DNA of 8,202 nucleotides from Solirubrobacteraceae bacterium (GCA_030447005.1 JAUJME010000059.1:1-8202), one strand, 5' to 3'. Positions 1-6,138 are shown, counted from the first letter of the stretch. Notes: generated from the sequence alone by a model not told the origin. Translations and numbers: made by a program.

Positions 1-1
1 C

Positions 2-1165
2 GAGGGCGCGGCGGTGATCGTCGACGCGCTGCTCGGGACGGGCTTCTCGGGCGAGCCCCGCGAGCCCGCCGCCGGGGCCATCGCCGCGATGAACGCCTCG
101 CCCGCGCCGGTGGTCGCCGCCGACGTCCCCAGCGGCGTCGACGCCTCCACCGGTGAGGTGGCCGGCGAGGCGGTCCGCGCGGCGGCGACCGCCACCTTCC
201 ACCAGGGCAAGCCCGGCCTGTGGATCGCGCCGGGCAAGCAGCACGCCGGCGAGGTCGAGGTGATCGACATCGCGATGCCGCCGGGCGGGCCGGGCGGCGG
301 CTGGGCGGGGCTGATCGAGCCGTCCGTCCTGCGCGCGATCCCCCGCCGCGGCCACGACTCGACGAAGTTCTCGAGCGGCAACGTCGTCGTGGTGGGCGGC
401 TCGGCCGGGCTGACCGGCGCGCCGACCATGAGCGCGCTGGCCGCGATGCGCGCGGGCGCGGGCTACGTCACCGTGGCGACCGCCGCCTCCGCGCAGCTCG
501 CGTTCAGCGTCCGGCTGCTCGAGGCGATGACCCGCGGGCTGCCCGAGGAGGACGGCGCCCTCACCGAGGCGAGCCTGGGCGGCGCGCTCGCGGCGCTCGA
601 GCGCGCCGACGCCGTGGTGCTCGGCCCAGGCCTCGGCCGGGCGGCCGGCACCCAGGCCTTCGCGCGCGCGCTGGCCGCCCGGGCGCTCGTCCCGCTCGTG
701 CTCGACGCCGACGGCCTCAACGCCTTCGCCGGGCGGATCGACGAGCTCGCCGGGCGCGCCGCGCCCACGGTCCTCACCCCGCACGCCGGCGAGCTCGGCC
801 GGCTGCTCGAGATCGGGTCGCCGGCGATCGGCGAGGCGCGGCTCGAGCGCGCTCGCGAGGCGGCCCGGCGGGCGCAGGCGGTCGTGGTCCTCAAGGGCGA
901 CGACACGCTGGTCGCCCTCCCCGACGGGCGCGTGGCGATCTCCCCCGGCGGCGCGCCGGCCCTCGCGACGGCGGGCACGGGCGACGTCCTCGCCGGGGTG
1001 ATCGGCGCGCTGCTGGCCAAGGGAATGGCGCCCGAGCACGCGACGGCGGCCGGCGTCTTCGCCCACCTGCGGGCGGGGCAGGTGGCGGCCGACCCGCACG
1101 GTCCCGACACGGTGATCGCCTCCGACGTGGTCGCCGCGCTCCCGGCGGCGCTGGCGCCCCAGTAA
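2..1165 (+). CDS. nnr: Bifunctional NAD(P)H-hydrate epimerase / ADP-dependent dehydratase, 5'-truncated
   Basis: This enzyme repairs damaged nicotinamide cofactors. The N-terminal YjeF_N domain interconverts R- and S-NAD(P)HX, and the C-terminal ribokinase-like domain dehydrates S-NAD(P)HX to NAD(P)H at the expense of ADP (known for the family). The reading frame is already open at the window edge. 387 codons are visible, and fused family members have about 500, so roughly the first 110-120 residues are missing. The GTG at 14 is an internal valine, not a start. Seen in the visible numbering: DALLGTG (8-14) and DVPSG (41-45) of the epimerase half, then the dehydratase half with a GGSAGLTGAP loop, VLGPGLG, DADGLNAF, TPHAGE (His at 261) and GTGDVLAG, whose Asp328 is the expected catalytic base. 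Both halves look intact where visible. The next gene starts 13 bp after the TAA stop. Assignment is very secure; only the N-terminus is unknown. Confidence 0.95.
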   Translation, partial: EGAAVIVDALLGTGFSGEPREPAAGAIAAMNASPAPVVAADVPSGVDASTGEVAGEAVRAAATATFHQGKPGLWIAPGKQHAGEVEVIDIAMPPGGPGGGWAGLIEPSVLRAIPRRGHDSTKFSSGNVVVVGGSAGLTGAPTMSALAAMRAGAGYVTVATAASAQLAFSVRLLEAMTRGLPEEDGALTEASLGGALAALERADAVVLGPGLGRAAGTQAFARALAARALVPLVLDADGLNAFAGRIDELAGRAAPTVLTPHAGELGRLLEIGSPAIGEARLERAREAARRAQAVVVLKGDDTLVALPDGRVAISPGGAPALATAGTGDVLAGVIGALLAKGMAPEHATAAGVFAHLRAGQVAADPHGPDTVIASDVVAALPAALAPQ

Positions 1166-1168
1166 GCT
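1163..1168 (+). promoter_or_regulatory. Candidate -10 hexamer (TAAGCT) upstream of the CBS gene
   Basis: TAAGCT fits the actinobacterial TANNNT -10 pattern and includes the TAA stop of the preceding gene. Ten bases separate it from the GTG start at 1179, and no Shine-Dalgarno sequence lies between them. That arrangement would give a leaderless or nearly leaderless transcript beginning at the CBS gene. I see no convincing -35 element. The call rests on position and base composition only. Confidence 0.35.
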
Positions 1169-1178
1169 CGCCGACCCA

Positions 1179-1640
1179 GTGGCCACCGTCGCCGACATCA
1201 TGGAGCGCGACGTCCCGACGGTCGGGCCGGAGGACGACGTCGAGACCGTCCTGCGCGTCATGCGCACCCACGAGCTGCCGGGCGTCCCGGTGGTCAACGA
1301 GGGCGGGCGCTGCATGGGGATCATCACCGAGGCCGACCTCGTGCTCTCCGAGGAGGGCGCCGACCTCCATCTGCCGCACTACTTCGAGCTCTTCGGCGGC
1401 TTCGTCTTCCTCGAGCCGCTGCAGCGCTTCGAGTCGCGGCTGCGCAAGGCGTTCGCCTCCAAGGCGCGCGACCTGATGACGGAGGACCCGGTCACCGTGG
1501 CGCCCGACGCGACGGTCGCCGAGGCCGCCCGCCTGATCGCGAGCAAGAAGCACAACCGGCTGCCCGTGGTCGAGCACGGCCGCCTCGTCGGCGTGGTCAC
1601 CCGGCTCGACGTGCTCGACGCCCTCGCACACGAGGAGTAG
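1179..1640 (+). CDS. Two-CBS-domain protein
   Basis: This 153-residue protein consists of a CBS-domain pair (Bateman module). CBS1 covers about residues 6-55 (IMERDVPTV ... LPGVPVVNEGGRCMGIITEADLV) and CBS2 about 97-150 (DLMTEDPVTVAPDATVAEAARLI ... NRLPVVEHGRLVGVVTRLDVLDAL). The linker at about 60-92 is rich in Phe and Leu. Such modules usually bind adenine nucleotides (AMP, ATP, SAM, NAD) and act as sensors, and this one has no attached catalytic, transporter or DNA-binding domain. The ligand and partner cannot be read from sequence. The GTG at 1179 was chosen because it begins right before the first CBS motif, and an earlier start would run into the upstream gene. It lies between a nicotinamide-nucleotide repair gene and alr, with only 2 bp to alr, so a nucleotide-responsive regulatory role is possible but is inference. 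Confidence 0.9.
   Translation: MATVADIMERDVPTVGPEDDVETVLRVMRTHELPGVPVVNEGGRCMGIITEADLVLSEEGADLHLPHYFELFGGFVFLEPLQRFESRLRKAFASKARDLMTEDPVTVAPDATVAEAARLIASKKHNRLPVVEHGRLVGVVTRLDVLDALAHEE
1632..1637 (+). promoter_or_regulatory. Ribosome binding site of alr (GAGGAG)
   Basis: GAGGAG lies in the last two sense codons of the CBS gene, 5 bases before the GTG at 1643. It supports that GTG as the alr start and indicates translation from a transcript shared with the CBS gene. Confidence 0.6.
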
Positions 1641-1642
1641 GC

Positions 1643-2743
1643 GTGCTGCGGGCGCTGGCCCGGGTCGACCTCGGGGCGATCGCGCGCAACTGCGCGCACC
1701 TCAAGCGCACGGTGGGGGAGGGCACGCGGCTGTGCGCGGTCGTCAAGGCCGACGGCTACGGCCACGGGGCGGTGCCGGCCGCGCGGGCCGCCCGGGCCGG
1801 CGGCGCCGAGTGGCTGGCGGTGGCGACGGCGGAGGAGGCGCGCGGGCTGCGGGCCGCCGGAATCGACGGCCCGCTGCTGGTGATGGGTGCGCTCTCCGAC
1901 GAGGAGCTGGCGGTCGCGGTGGCGGCGCACGCCGACGTGGTGGCGTGGGACGAGGCGTTCGTCGCGCGGCTGGGCGCCGCGGAGGACGCCGCCGGGACGG
2001 GCGTCCACGTCAAGCTCGACACGGGGATGGGGCGCCTGGGGACGCGCGACCCGGCCGAGGCGCTCGCGGTCGCCCGCGCGGTCGGCGCCGACGGCCGGCT
2101 GCGCCTGGCCGGCGCGATGACCCACTTCGCCACCGCCGACGACGATCCCGGCTTCATGGCCGAGCAGCTCGCCGCCTTCACGCCCTGGGCGGAGTCCGTC
2201 CGCGACGAGTCCCCCGGCGTCCTCCTCCACGCCGCCAACTCGGCCGCGACCCTTCGCGGTTCCGCCGCCCACTTCGACCTCGTCCGCTGCGGGGTGGCGA
2301 TCTACGGGATGGACCCGTTCGGGCGCGACGCGGGCGCGGCCGGGCTCGAGCCGGCGCTCGAGCTGCGTTCCTACGTCGCCGAGGTCAAGCGGGCGCTGCC
2401 CGGCCAGAGCGCCGGGTACGGCCGCCGCTTCGTCGCCACGGAGCCGACGTGGATCGCCACCGTGCCGATCGGCTACGGGGACGGCGTGCGGCGTGGGTTG
2501 ACCAACAACCTCGAGGTGATGATCGCCGGGCGCCGGTACCCGCTGGTCGGGACGGTCTCGATGGACAACGTCACGATCGACCTCGGGCCGGGCGACGAGG
2601 CTCGCTCGCTGCGCGGCGAGCCGGTCGTCCTGCTCGGGCCCGGCGTGCCCGCCGAGGAGTGGGCGCGGCGGCTCGACACGATCAACTACGAGGTCACCTG
2701 CGGGATCAGCGCCCGCGTCCCGCGGGAATACGCGGGGCCGTGA
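1643..2743 (+). CDS. alr: Alanine racemase
   Basis: This is a cytoplasmic PLP-dependent enzyme that interconverts L- and D-alanine for peptidoglycan synthesis. At 366 residues it has the usual family length. The N-terminal TIM barrel carries AVVKADGYGHG with the PLP-binding Lys35, and KLDTGMGRLG (124-133) with Arg131, the counterpart of the substrate/PLP-site arginine. The C-terminal beta domain begins near the catalytic Tyr259 (SAGYGRRF) and contains VPIGYGDG, VGTVSMDN and a typical ending, INYEVTCGISARVPREY. All key residues are present. The GTG at 1643 is preceded by GAGGAG and gives the normal N-terminus (RALARVDLGAIARN). It begins 2 bp after the CBS gene and its stop overlaps the start of the next gene, so these genes are very likely cotranscribed. 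The assignment is secure. Confidence 0.97.
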   Translation: MLRALARVDLGAIARNCAHLKRTVGEGTRLCAVVKADGYGHGAVPAARAARAGGAEWLAVATAEEARGLRAAGIDGPLLVMGALSDEELAVAVAAHADVVAWDEAFVARLGAAEDAAGTGVHVKLDTGMGRLGTRDPAEALAVARAVGADGRLRLAGAMTHFATADDDPGFMAEQLAAFTPWAESVRDESPGVLLHAANSAATLRGSAAHFDLVRCGVAIYGMDPFGRDAGAAGLEPALELRSYVAEVKRALPGQSAGYGRRFVATEPTWIATVPIGYGDGVRRGLTNNLEVMIAGRRYPLVGTVSMDNVTIDLGPGDEARSLRGEPVVLLGPGVPAEEWARRLDTINYEVTCGISARVPREYAGP

Positions 2744-4137
2744 CGCCGCCGCTCGACGCCATCCGCCGCGCGCTCGCCGGGACGCCCGCCTGGCTCGTGG
2801 GCGGCGCGGTGCGCGACCGGCTGCTCGGCCGCGACACGGACGACCTCGACGTCGTGCTCGCCGGCGACGTCGCGGCCGCCGCCGCCGCGGTGCGCCGGGA
2901 GGCGGGCGGGGCGGCCTTCGCCCTCTCCGAGGCGTTCGGCGGCTGGCGGGTGGCGGGCCGCGGCGGCGCGTGGCAGCTCGACCTCCTGCCGCTGCTCGAC
3001 GGCGACCTCCAGGCCGACCTCGCGGCGCGCGACTTCACGATCAACGCGATGGCCGAGCCGCTCGACGGCGGCCCGCGCGTCGACCCCTTCGGCGGCGAGC
3101 GGGACCTCGCGGCGCGCCGGCTGCGGGCGGTCGGCCCGCGCGCCTTCCCCGACGACCCGCTGCGCACGCTGCGCGCCGTTCGCTTCGCCGCCGAGCTCGG
3201 GCTCGACGTCGAGCCGGACACCGCCGCCGGCGCGCGCGAGCACGCCGCCGGCCTGGCGGGCGTCGCGCCCGAGCGGATCTTCGCCGAACTCAAGCGGGTG
3301 ATCGCCGCGCCCGATCCGCGCGCGGCGCTCGAGCAGATGAGCGCCCTGACGATCACCGCAGCGATCCTCCCCGAGCTCGAGGCGCTGCGGGGCGTCGACC
3401 AGAGCGTCTACCACCACCGCGACGTCCACGACCACACGCTCGAGGTGCTCGACGCGGTGGTGCTGATGGCTCGCGACCCCGCGGCCGCCGGCCTCCCGCG
3501 CCACGCCGAGGCGCTCGCCGCGCTGCTCGCCGAGCCGCTCGCGGAGGGCCTCACCCGGGGGGACGGGATGCGCTTCGCCGCGCTCCTGCACGACATCGCC
3601 AAGCCGCAGACCCGCCTCGAGCGCCCCGACGGCCGCGGCGCCGGCTTCCCCGGCCACCACACGGAGGGCGCCGCCGTCGCGCGGGCGATCCTCCGCCGGC
3701 TGCGCGCCTCCGAGAAGCTCGCCGACTACGTCGCCGCCCTCACCGAGCACCACCTCCGCCTCGGCTTCCTCGTCCACGAGCGGCCCGTCTCGCTGCGCAC
3801 GATCCACCGCTACCTCGTCGCCACCGCGCCGGTCGCCGCCGACGTGACCGCGTTCACCGCCGCCGACCGCCTCGCCACCCGTGGCCGCAACGCCGAGCCG
3901 GCCACCGCCGCCCACCTCGAGCTCGCCGACGAGGTCCTCGGCCACGCGCTCGCCGCGCGGGCGGCCGGCCGCCGGGCGCCGCTCGTCCGCGGCGACGAGC
4001 TCGCCGCCGCGCTCGGCCTCGAGCCCGGCCCCCGGCTCGGCGAGCTGCTCGCCCAGCTCGAGGAGGACCGCTTCGCAGGCGAGATCGCCACGCGCGACGA
4101 GGCGCTCGCGCGGGCGCGGGAGCTGCTGGGCGGCTGA
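2740..4137 (+). CDS. CCA tRNA nucleotidyltransferase / poly(A) polymerase-type protein with HD domain
   Basis: This is a class II nucleotidyltransferase of 465 residues, most likely adding or repairing the 3' CCA end of tRNAs. The head domain has LVGGAVRD (19-26) followed by DDLDVV, whose Asp35 and Asp37 form the metal-binding DxD pair. It is followed by RDFTINAMA (97-105), DPFGGERDL (from 115) and DDPLRTLRAVRFAAELGL (from 138), the classic neck and base-recognition motifs. A C-terminal HD phosphohydrolase-type domain carries HDHTLEVLD, then LLHDIAKP with His284-Asp285, and HHTEGAAVARAI. The frame stays open far upstream, but that part is antisense-like noise inside alr. The GTG at 2740 overlaps the alr TGA as GTGA and sits just before the conserved N-terminus. 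Sequence alone does not separate full CCA-adding, A-adding and poly(A) polymerase activity. In bacteria with one such gene it is usually CCA-adding. Confidence 0.92.
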   Translation: MTPPLDAIRRALAGTPAWLVGGAVRDRLLGRDTDDLDVVLAGDVAAAAAAVRREAGGAAFALSEAFGGWRVAGRGGAWQLDLLPLLDGDLQADLAARDFTINAMAEPLDGGPRVDPFGGERDLAARRLRAVGPRAFPDDPLRTLRAVRFAAELGLDVEPDTAAGAREHAAGLAGVAPERIFAELKRVIAAPDPRAALEQMSALTITAAILPELEALRGVDQSVYHHRDVHDHTLEVLDAVVLMARDPAAAGLPRHAEALAALLAEPLAEGLTRGDGMRFAALLHDIAKPQTRLERPDGRGAGFPGHHTEGAAVARAILRRLRASEKLADYVAALTEHHLRLGFLVHERPVSLRTIHRYLVATAPVAADVTAFTAADRLATRGRNAEPATAAHLELADEVLGHALAARAAGRRAPLVRGDELAAALGLEPGPRLGELLAQLEEDRFAGEIATRDEALARARELLGG

Positions 4138-4194
4138 GTGCTCCGGGCAGCGCAGACCGCGAGGAAGGCGAGCTGCTCGAACCGCTCAGCCGCC
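4129..4194. terminator. Long inverted repeat across the tRNA nucleotidyltransferase stop codon
   Basis: GGCGGCTGAG (4129-4138) and CTCAGCCGCC (4185-4194) are perfect 10-bp complements separated by 46 bases. Inside the loop GCAGC (about 4147-4151) can pair with GCTGC (about 4172-4176), so a branched or stacked structure is possible. The left arm contains the TGA stop of the tRNA nucleotidyltransferase gene, and the element lies between two convergent genes. It could work as a terminator for either strand. There is no T tract, and the loop is long for an intrinsic terminator, so function is uncertain. Confidence 0.3.
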
Positions 4195-4216
4195 GAGGAT
4201 CAGCCCCGATCGCGCT

Positions 4217-4483
4217 TCAGTTCCGCACGTAGCGCCTCGACGGCCGCGGTGTTTTGGTCACGCGCCGCTCGAGCGCTGCGAGTGCCTCGAGCACCCGATC
4301 CTCGCTCACTCGATCGTCGCTCACCCGATCCACCGATCCAGCATCACCCCGGGGATCGTCGGCAAGTCCGAAGTAGATTCGAACCCGGTGCCACAGGCCG
4401 AGCCGTTGCTCGTCGGTTCCTTTGAGCCATGCTTCGCTCACGGCCTGGACCGTAACGAGACGGCGAGCGACTGCAAGCCTCAT
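4217..4483 (-). CDS. Small hypothetical protein (88 aa) with a YFGLADD motif and DRVS repeats
   Basis: I do not recognise this gene. It encodes 88 residues starting from ATG. The N-terminal third (about 2-38) is amphipathic and basic, with Trp19 and Trp31. WHRVRIYFGLADD (31-43) follows, then three five-residue units DRVS(D/E) or similar at 52-66, a short Leu/Ala-rich helix (LEALAALERRV, 65-75) and a basic tail ending RRYVRN. Codon use differs from its neighbours: about 30% of codons end in A or T by my count, against very few next door. This may reflect a young, transferred or weakly expressed gene. It lies 26 bp downstream of the M28 peptidase stop on the same strand. No good ribosome site sits at normal distance; an AGGAGG lies 22 bases upstream of the ATG. 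The YFGLADD stretch resembles the N-terminal membrane-anchor region of the division protein SepF, but no SepF core domain follows. It could also be non-coding. Confidence 0.5.
   Translation of the reverse strand: MRLAVARRLVTVQAVSEAWLKGTDEQRLGLWHRVRIYFGLADDPRGDAGSVDRVSDDRVSEDRVLEALAALERRVTKTPRPSRRYVRN
4286..4330. repeat. 15-bp tandem repeat, three imperfect copies
   Basis: Three adjacent 15-base units at 4286-4300, 4301-4315 and 4316-4330 end in CCCGATC, CTCGATC and CCCGATC. The second and third units differ at two positions, the first and second at three. Read on the - strand they keep frame and encode the repeated DRVS(D/E)-type units of the small protein. The multiple-of-three length is compatible with expansion inside a coding sequence. 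Confidence 0.75.
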
Positions 4484-4505
4484 GCGCCGGTCGGGGCAGC
4501 TTGGT

Positions 4506-4511
4506 CCTCCT
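4506..4511 (-). promoter_or_regulatory. AGGAGG Shine-Dalgarno-like site overlapping the M28 stop codon
   Basis: On the - strand the TAG stop of the peptidase runs directly into AGGAGG. This is one of the best Shine-Dalgarno matches in the window. The nearest sensible ATG for the downstream small gene is 22 bases away, which is too far for standard use. The only closer start-like codon (CTG at 4499) opens a frame that stops soon and does not look like protein. Confidence 0.3.
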
Positions 4512-5697
4512 AGCCCCCCGCCCCCAATTCCTGCACGACCGCCTCGCAGACCGCCGTCGCCCGCCGCACCGTCTCGAAGTCCACGCCCGCCGGCACGTCG
4601 CGGTGCGAGTGGTAGTTGGCGGGGAGCTTGTACTTCGTCACGGAGGCGAGGGTGGCGGTGCGGTAGCCCGCGCGGTGGGCGATCAGCCCGTCGGTGGCCA
4701 GGCCGAGGCGCAGGCCCCGGCGCAGCGGCAGGCCGGCCCGGCGGGCGCCCGCGGCGACCAGCTCGCGCATCTCGGGCGCGTAGTCCTCCATCCGGATCAT
4801 CCCCTCGCCCTCGATGACGATGAGCTCGGGCGAGCCGACGGACTCGATGCACACGAAGCGTGTCGTCGCCGGGTCGAGCGAGGCGCGATGGCGCGCGATG
4901 AAGCCGCGCATCCCCTCCATGAAGGACTCCTCGGCCCCCGTCGAGAGCAGCAGGACGCGGACGCCCGGCACCGGCGACTCGCGCAGCAGCCGCGCGAGCT
5001 CGACGACGACGGCGACCGCGGTCAGGTTGTCGTTGGCGCCCGGGACCACTTCGCGGCCGGCGATGTCGAGGAAGGCCGCCGCCGCGCCGAGGGAGATGAC
5101 GGTGCCGAGCGCGCGGAGGGGGTCGATCCCCGTCAGCGCGCCGAGGGCCATCAATGCGGGGCCGCCCGCGACGAGCTGCATCACCTGGGGGGAGGTCTCC
5201 TGCGCCTCGTACCAGCCCGGGAAGCGGTCGGCGAGCGCGGTGACGAACCGCTCGTTGAAGATGAAGCCGCCGTGGGCGGCGTCGTGGTGGGCGACGAAGA
5301 CGACCGTCTGCGCGCCGTCGGGGTCGCCGGCCTCCGCCACCACGTTGGCGGTCTCGCGCTGGGGGAGGACCCGCCGCAGGACGTGCGGCCCCGCGGAGAC
5401 GTCCTCGGCGATGCCCGCGGCCGCGGCGGCGCCCGCGAGCGCGGCAGCGCGGCGGGACGCGGGGCCGCGGCCCTTGGCGGCCCGGCCGGCCAGCCCCGCG
5501 GCGGCGGTCATGATCCCCAGCGGCACCCAGTAGGTGCCGTGCGCGCGCTCCGTCTCGATCCGCGGTGCGAGCCCCTGCTCGGCGAGGCGGTCGGCGATCC
5601 ACTCGGCGGCGGCGCGCTCGCCGGGCGACGCCGACGGGCGTTCCATGCCCGCCAGGTGCTCGACGGTGGCCCGGAGGCGGTCGGCGTCAGGCGGCAT
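4510..5697 (-). CDS. M28-family zinc metallopeptidase with hydrophobic insertion
   Basis: This is a 395-residue protein of peptidase family M28 (co-catalytic zinc amino- or carboxypeptidase fold). Expected metal and catalytic positions are all present: HxD in VAHHDAAHG (His137, Asp139), Asp223 in GANDNLTA, Glu256-Glu257 in STGAEESF, Glu285 in CIESVG (Asp or Glu in the family) and His363 in NYHSHRDVP. The spacing from the first His to the bridging Asp is 86 residues, against about 20 in compact members such as Vibrio aminopeptidase. The extra part holds two hydrophobic stretches (about 171-189 and 195-210), and two more lie at about 57-71 and 84-97. There is no classical signal peptide. This suggests a membrane-associated enzyme, but topology is inference. 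The ATG at 5697 was chosen because coding character begins there and the frame further upstream is antisense to the HIT gene. Substrate unknown. It is divergent from the HIT gene across 30 bp. Confidence 0.88.
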   Translation of the reverse strand: MPPDADRLRATVEHLAGMERPSASPGERAAAEWIADRLAEQGLAPRIETERAHGTYWVPLGIMTAAAGLAGRAAKGRGPASRRAAALAGAAAAAGIAEDVSAGPHVLRRVLPQRETANVVAEAGDPDGAQTVVFVAHHDAAHGGFIFNERFVTALADRFPGWYEAQETSPQVMQLVAGGPALMALGALTGIDPLRALGTVISLGAAAAFLDIAGREVVPGANDNLTAVAVVVELARLLRESPVPGVRVLLLSTGAEESFMEGMRGFIARHRASLDPATTRFVCIESVGSPELIVIEGEGMIRMEDYAPEMRELVAAGARRAGLPLRRGLRLGLATDGLIAHRAGYRTATLASVTKYKLPANYHSHRDVPAGVDFETVRRATAVCEAVVQELGAGG

Positions 5698-5707
5698 GGC
5701 TCTCGCG

Positions 5708-5713
5708 AATGTA
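5708..5713 (-). promoter_or_regulatory. Candidate -10 hexamer (TACATT) for the M28 peptidase gene
   Basis: On the - strand TACATT fits TANNNT and ends exactly 10 bases before the ATG at 5697. It overlaps the opposite-strand candidate at 5712-5717 by two bases. Only a weak GAGAG precedes the start, so a leaderless or very short leader is plausible. A -35 element would fall inside the HIT coding region, and I see none that is convincing. Confidence 0.4.
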
Positions 5714-5717
5714 CTGT
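5712..5717 (+). promoter_or_regulatory. Candidate -10 hexamer (TACTGT) for the HIT gene
   Basis: TACTGT fits TANNNT and ends exactly 10 bases before the ATG at 5728, the same distance as the - strand hexamer on the other side. The intergenic gap is only 30 bp, so both promoters must share it. Only a weak GGGA lies before the ATG. Confidence 0.4.
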
Positions 5718-5727
5718 GCGGGACCTC

Positions 5728-6138
5728 ATGGCCGACCCCGACTGCATCTTCTGCAAGATCGTGGCGGGCGAGGTGCCCTCCACGCAGGTCCACTCCGACG
5801 ACCGGACGATCGCCTTCATGGACATCAGCCCGGCGACGCGCGGCCACCTGCTGGTCATCCCGCGCGCGCACTCGCGCGACCTCCTCGAGATCGGCCCGGA
5901 GGACCTCGCGGCGGTCTCCCGGGTGGGACAGCAGATGGCCCAGCGCGCGCACGACCGCCTCGGCGCCGACGGCGTCAACCTCCTGAACTCCTGCGGCGAG
6001 GCGGCCTGGCAGACGGTCTTCCACTTCCATCTCCACGTCATCCCGCGCTACGCCGACGATCCGCTGCGGCTGCCCTGGCTCCCCGGGCCGGGCGACCCGG
6101 ACGCGATCAAGGCTGCCGCCGCGGAGCTGACGGCGTGA
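5728..6138 (+). CDS. HIT-family nucleotide hydrolase (HINT-like)
   Basis: This is a 136-residue histidine-triad protein, a cytoplasmic enzyme of the group that hydrolyses adenosine phosphoramidates or dinucleoside polyphosphates. The active-site triad is visible as HFHLHV (His99, His101, His103) followed by IPR. CIFC (Cys6, Cys9) together with His48 and His99 form the structural zinc site seen in many bacterial HINT-type proteins. [14 protein letters not shown] (39-52) is the usual central strand. Length is typical and all key residues are present. The ATG at 5728 gives the standard [15 protein letters not shown] beginning; the longer frame upstream is antisense to the peptidase gene. Its stop overlaps the start of the enoyl-CoA hydratase-like gene by 4 bp, so the two are translationally coupled. 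The exact substrate cannot be read from sequence. Confidence 0.95.
   Translation: MADPDCIFCKIVAGEVPSTQVHSDDRTIAFMDISPATRGHLLVIPRAHSRDLLEIGPEDLAAVSRVGQQMAQRAHDRLGADGVNLLNSCGEAAWQTVFHFHLHVIPRYADDPLRLPWLPGPGDPDAIKAAAAELTA

Noticed and set aside
1732..2739. An apparent long N-terminal extension (about 336 residues) of the tRNA nucleotidyltransferase.
   Set aside because: The extension is Arg/Gly-rich and lies wholly within alr in another frame. Conserved sequence begins only after the GTG at 2740.
2686..3945. A 419-codon open frame antisense to the tRNA nucleotidyltransferase gene.
   Set aside because: Long antisense frames are expected at this GC content. The product is a Gly/Arg/Glu/Val-biased sequence with no motif, and the + strand gene is complete and certain.
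4376..4387. GATTCGAACCCG, which on the - strand reads like the T-loop of a tRNA (GGTTCGAATC).
   Set aside because: The flanks do not form a 5-bp T stem, and no anticodon arm or acceptor stem can be drawn around it. The bases are codons of the small - strand gene (His-Arg-Val-Arg-Ile).
4138..4425. A 95-codon + strand open frame right after the tRNA nucleotidyltransferase gene.
   Set aside because: The product is Ser/Arg/Pro-rich without hydrophobic pattern, and has no supported start. The - strand frame over the same region has a much more protein-like composition.
4501..5727. A + strand open frame crossing the M28 gene and running into HIT.
   Set aside because: It is antisense to a peptidase with all catalytic residues, and the HIT homology begins at the ATG at 5728. 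It would be a false fusion.
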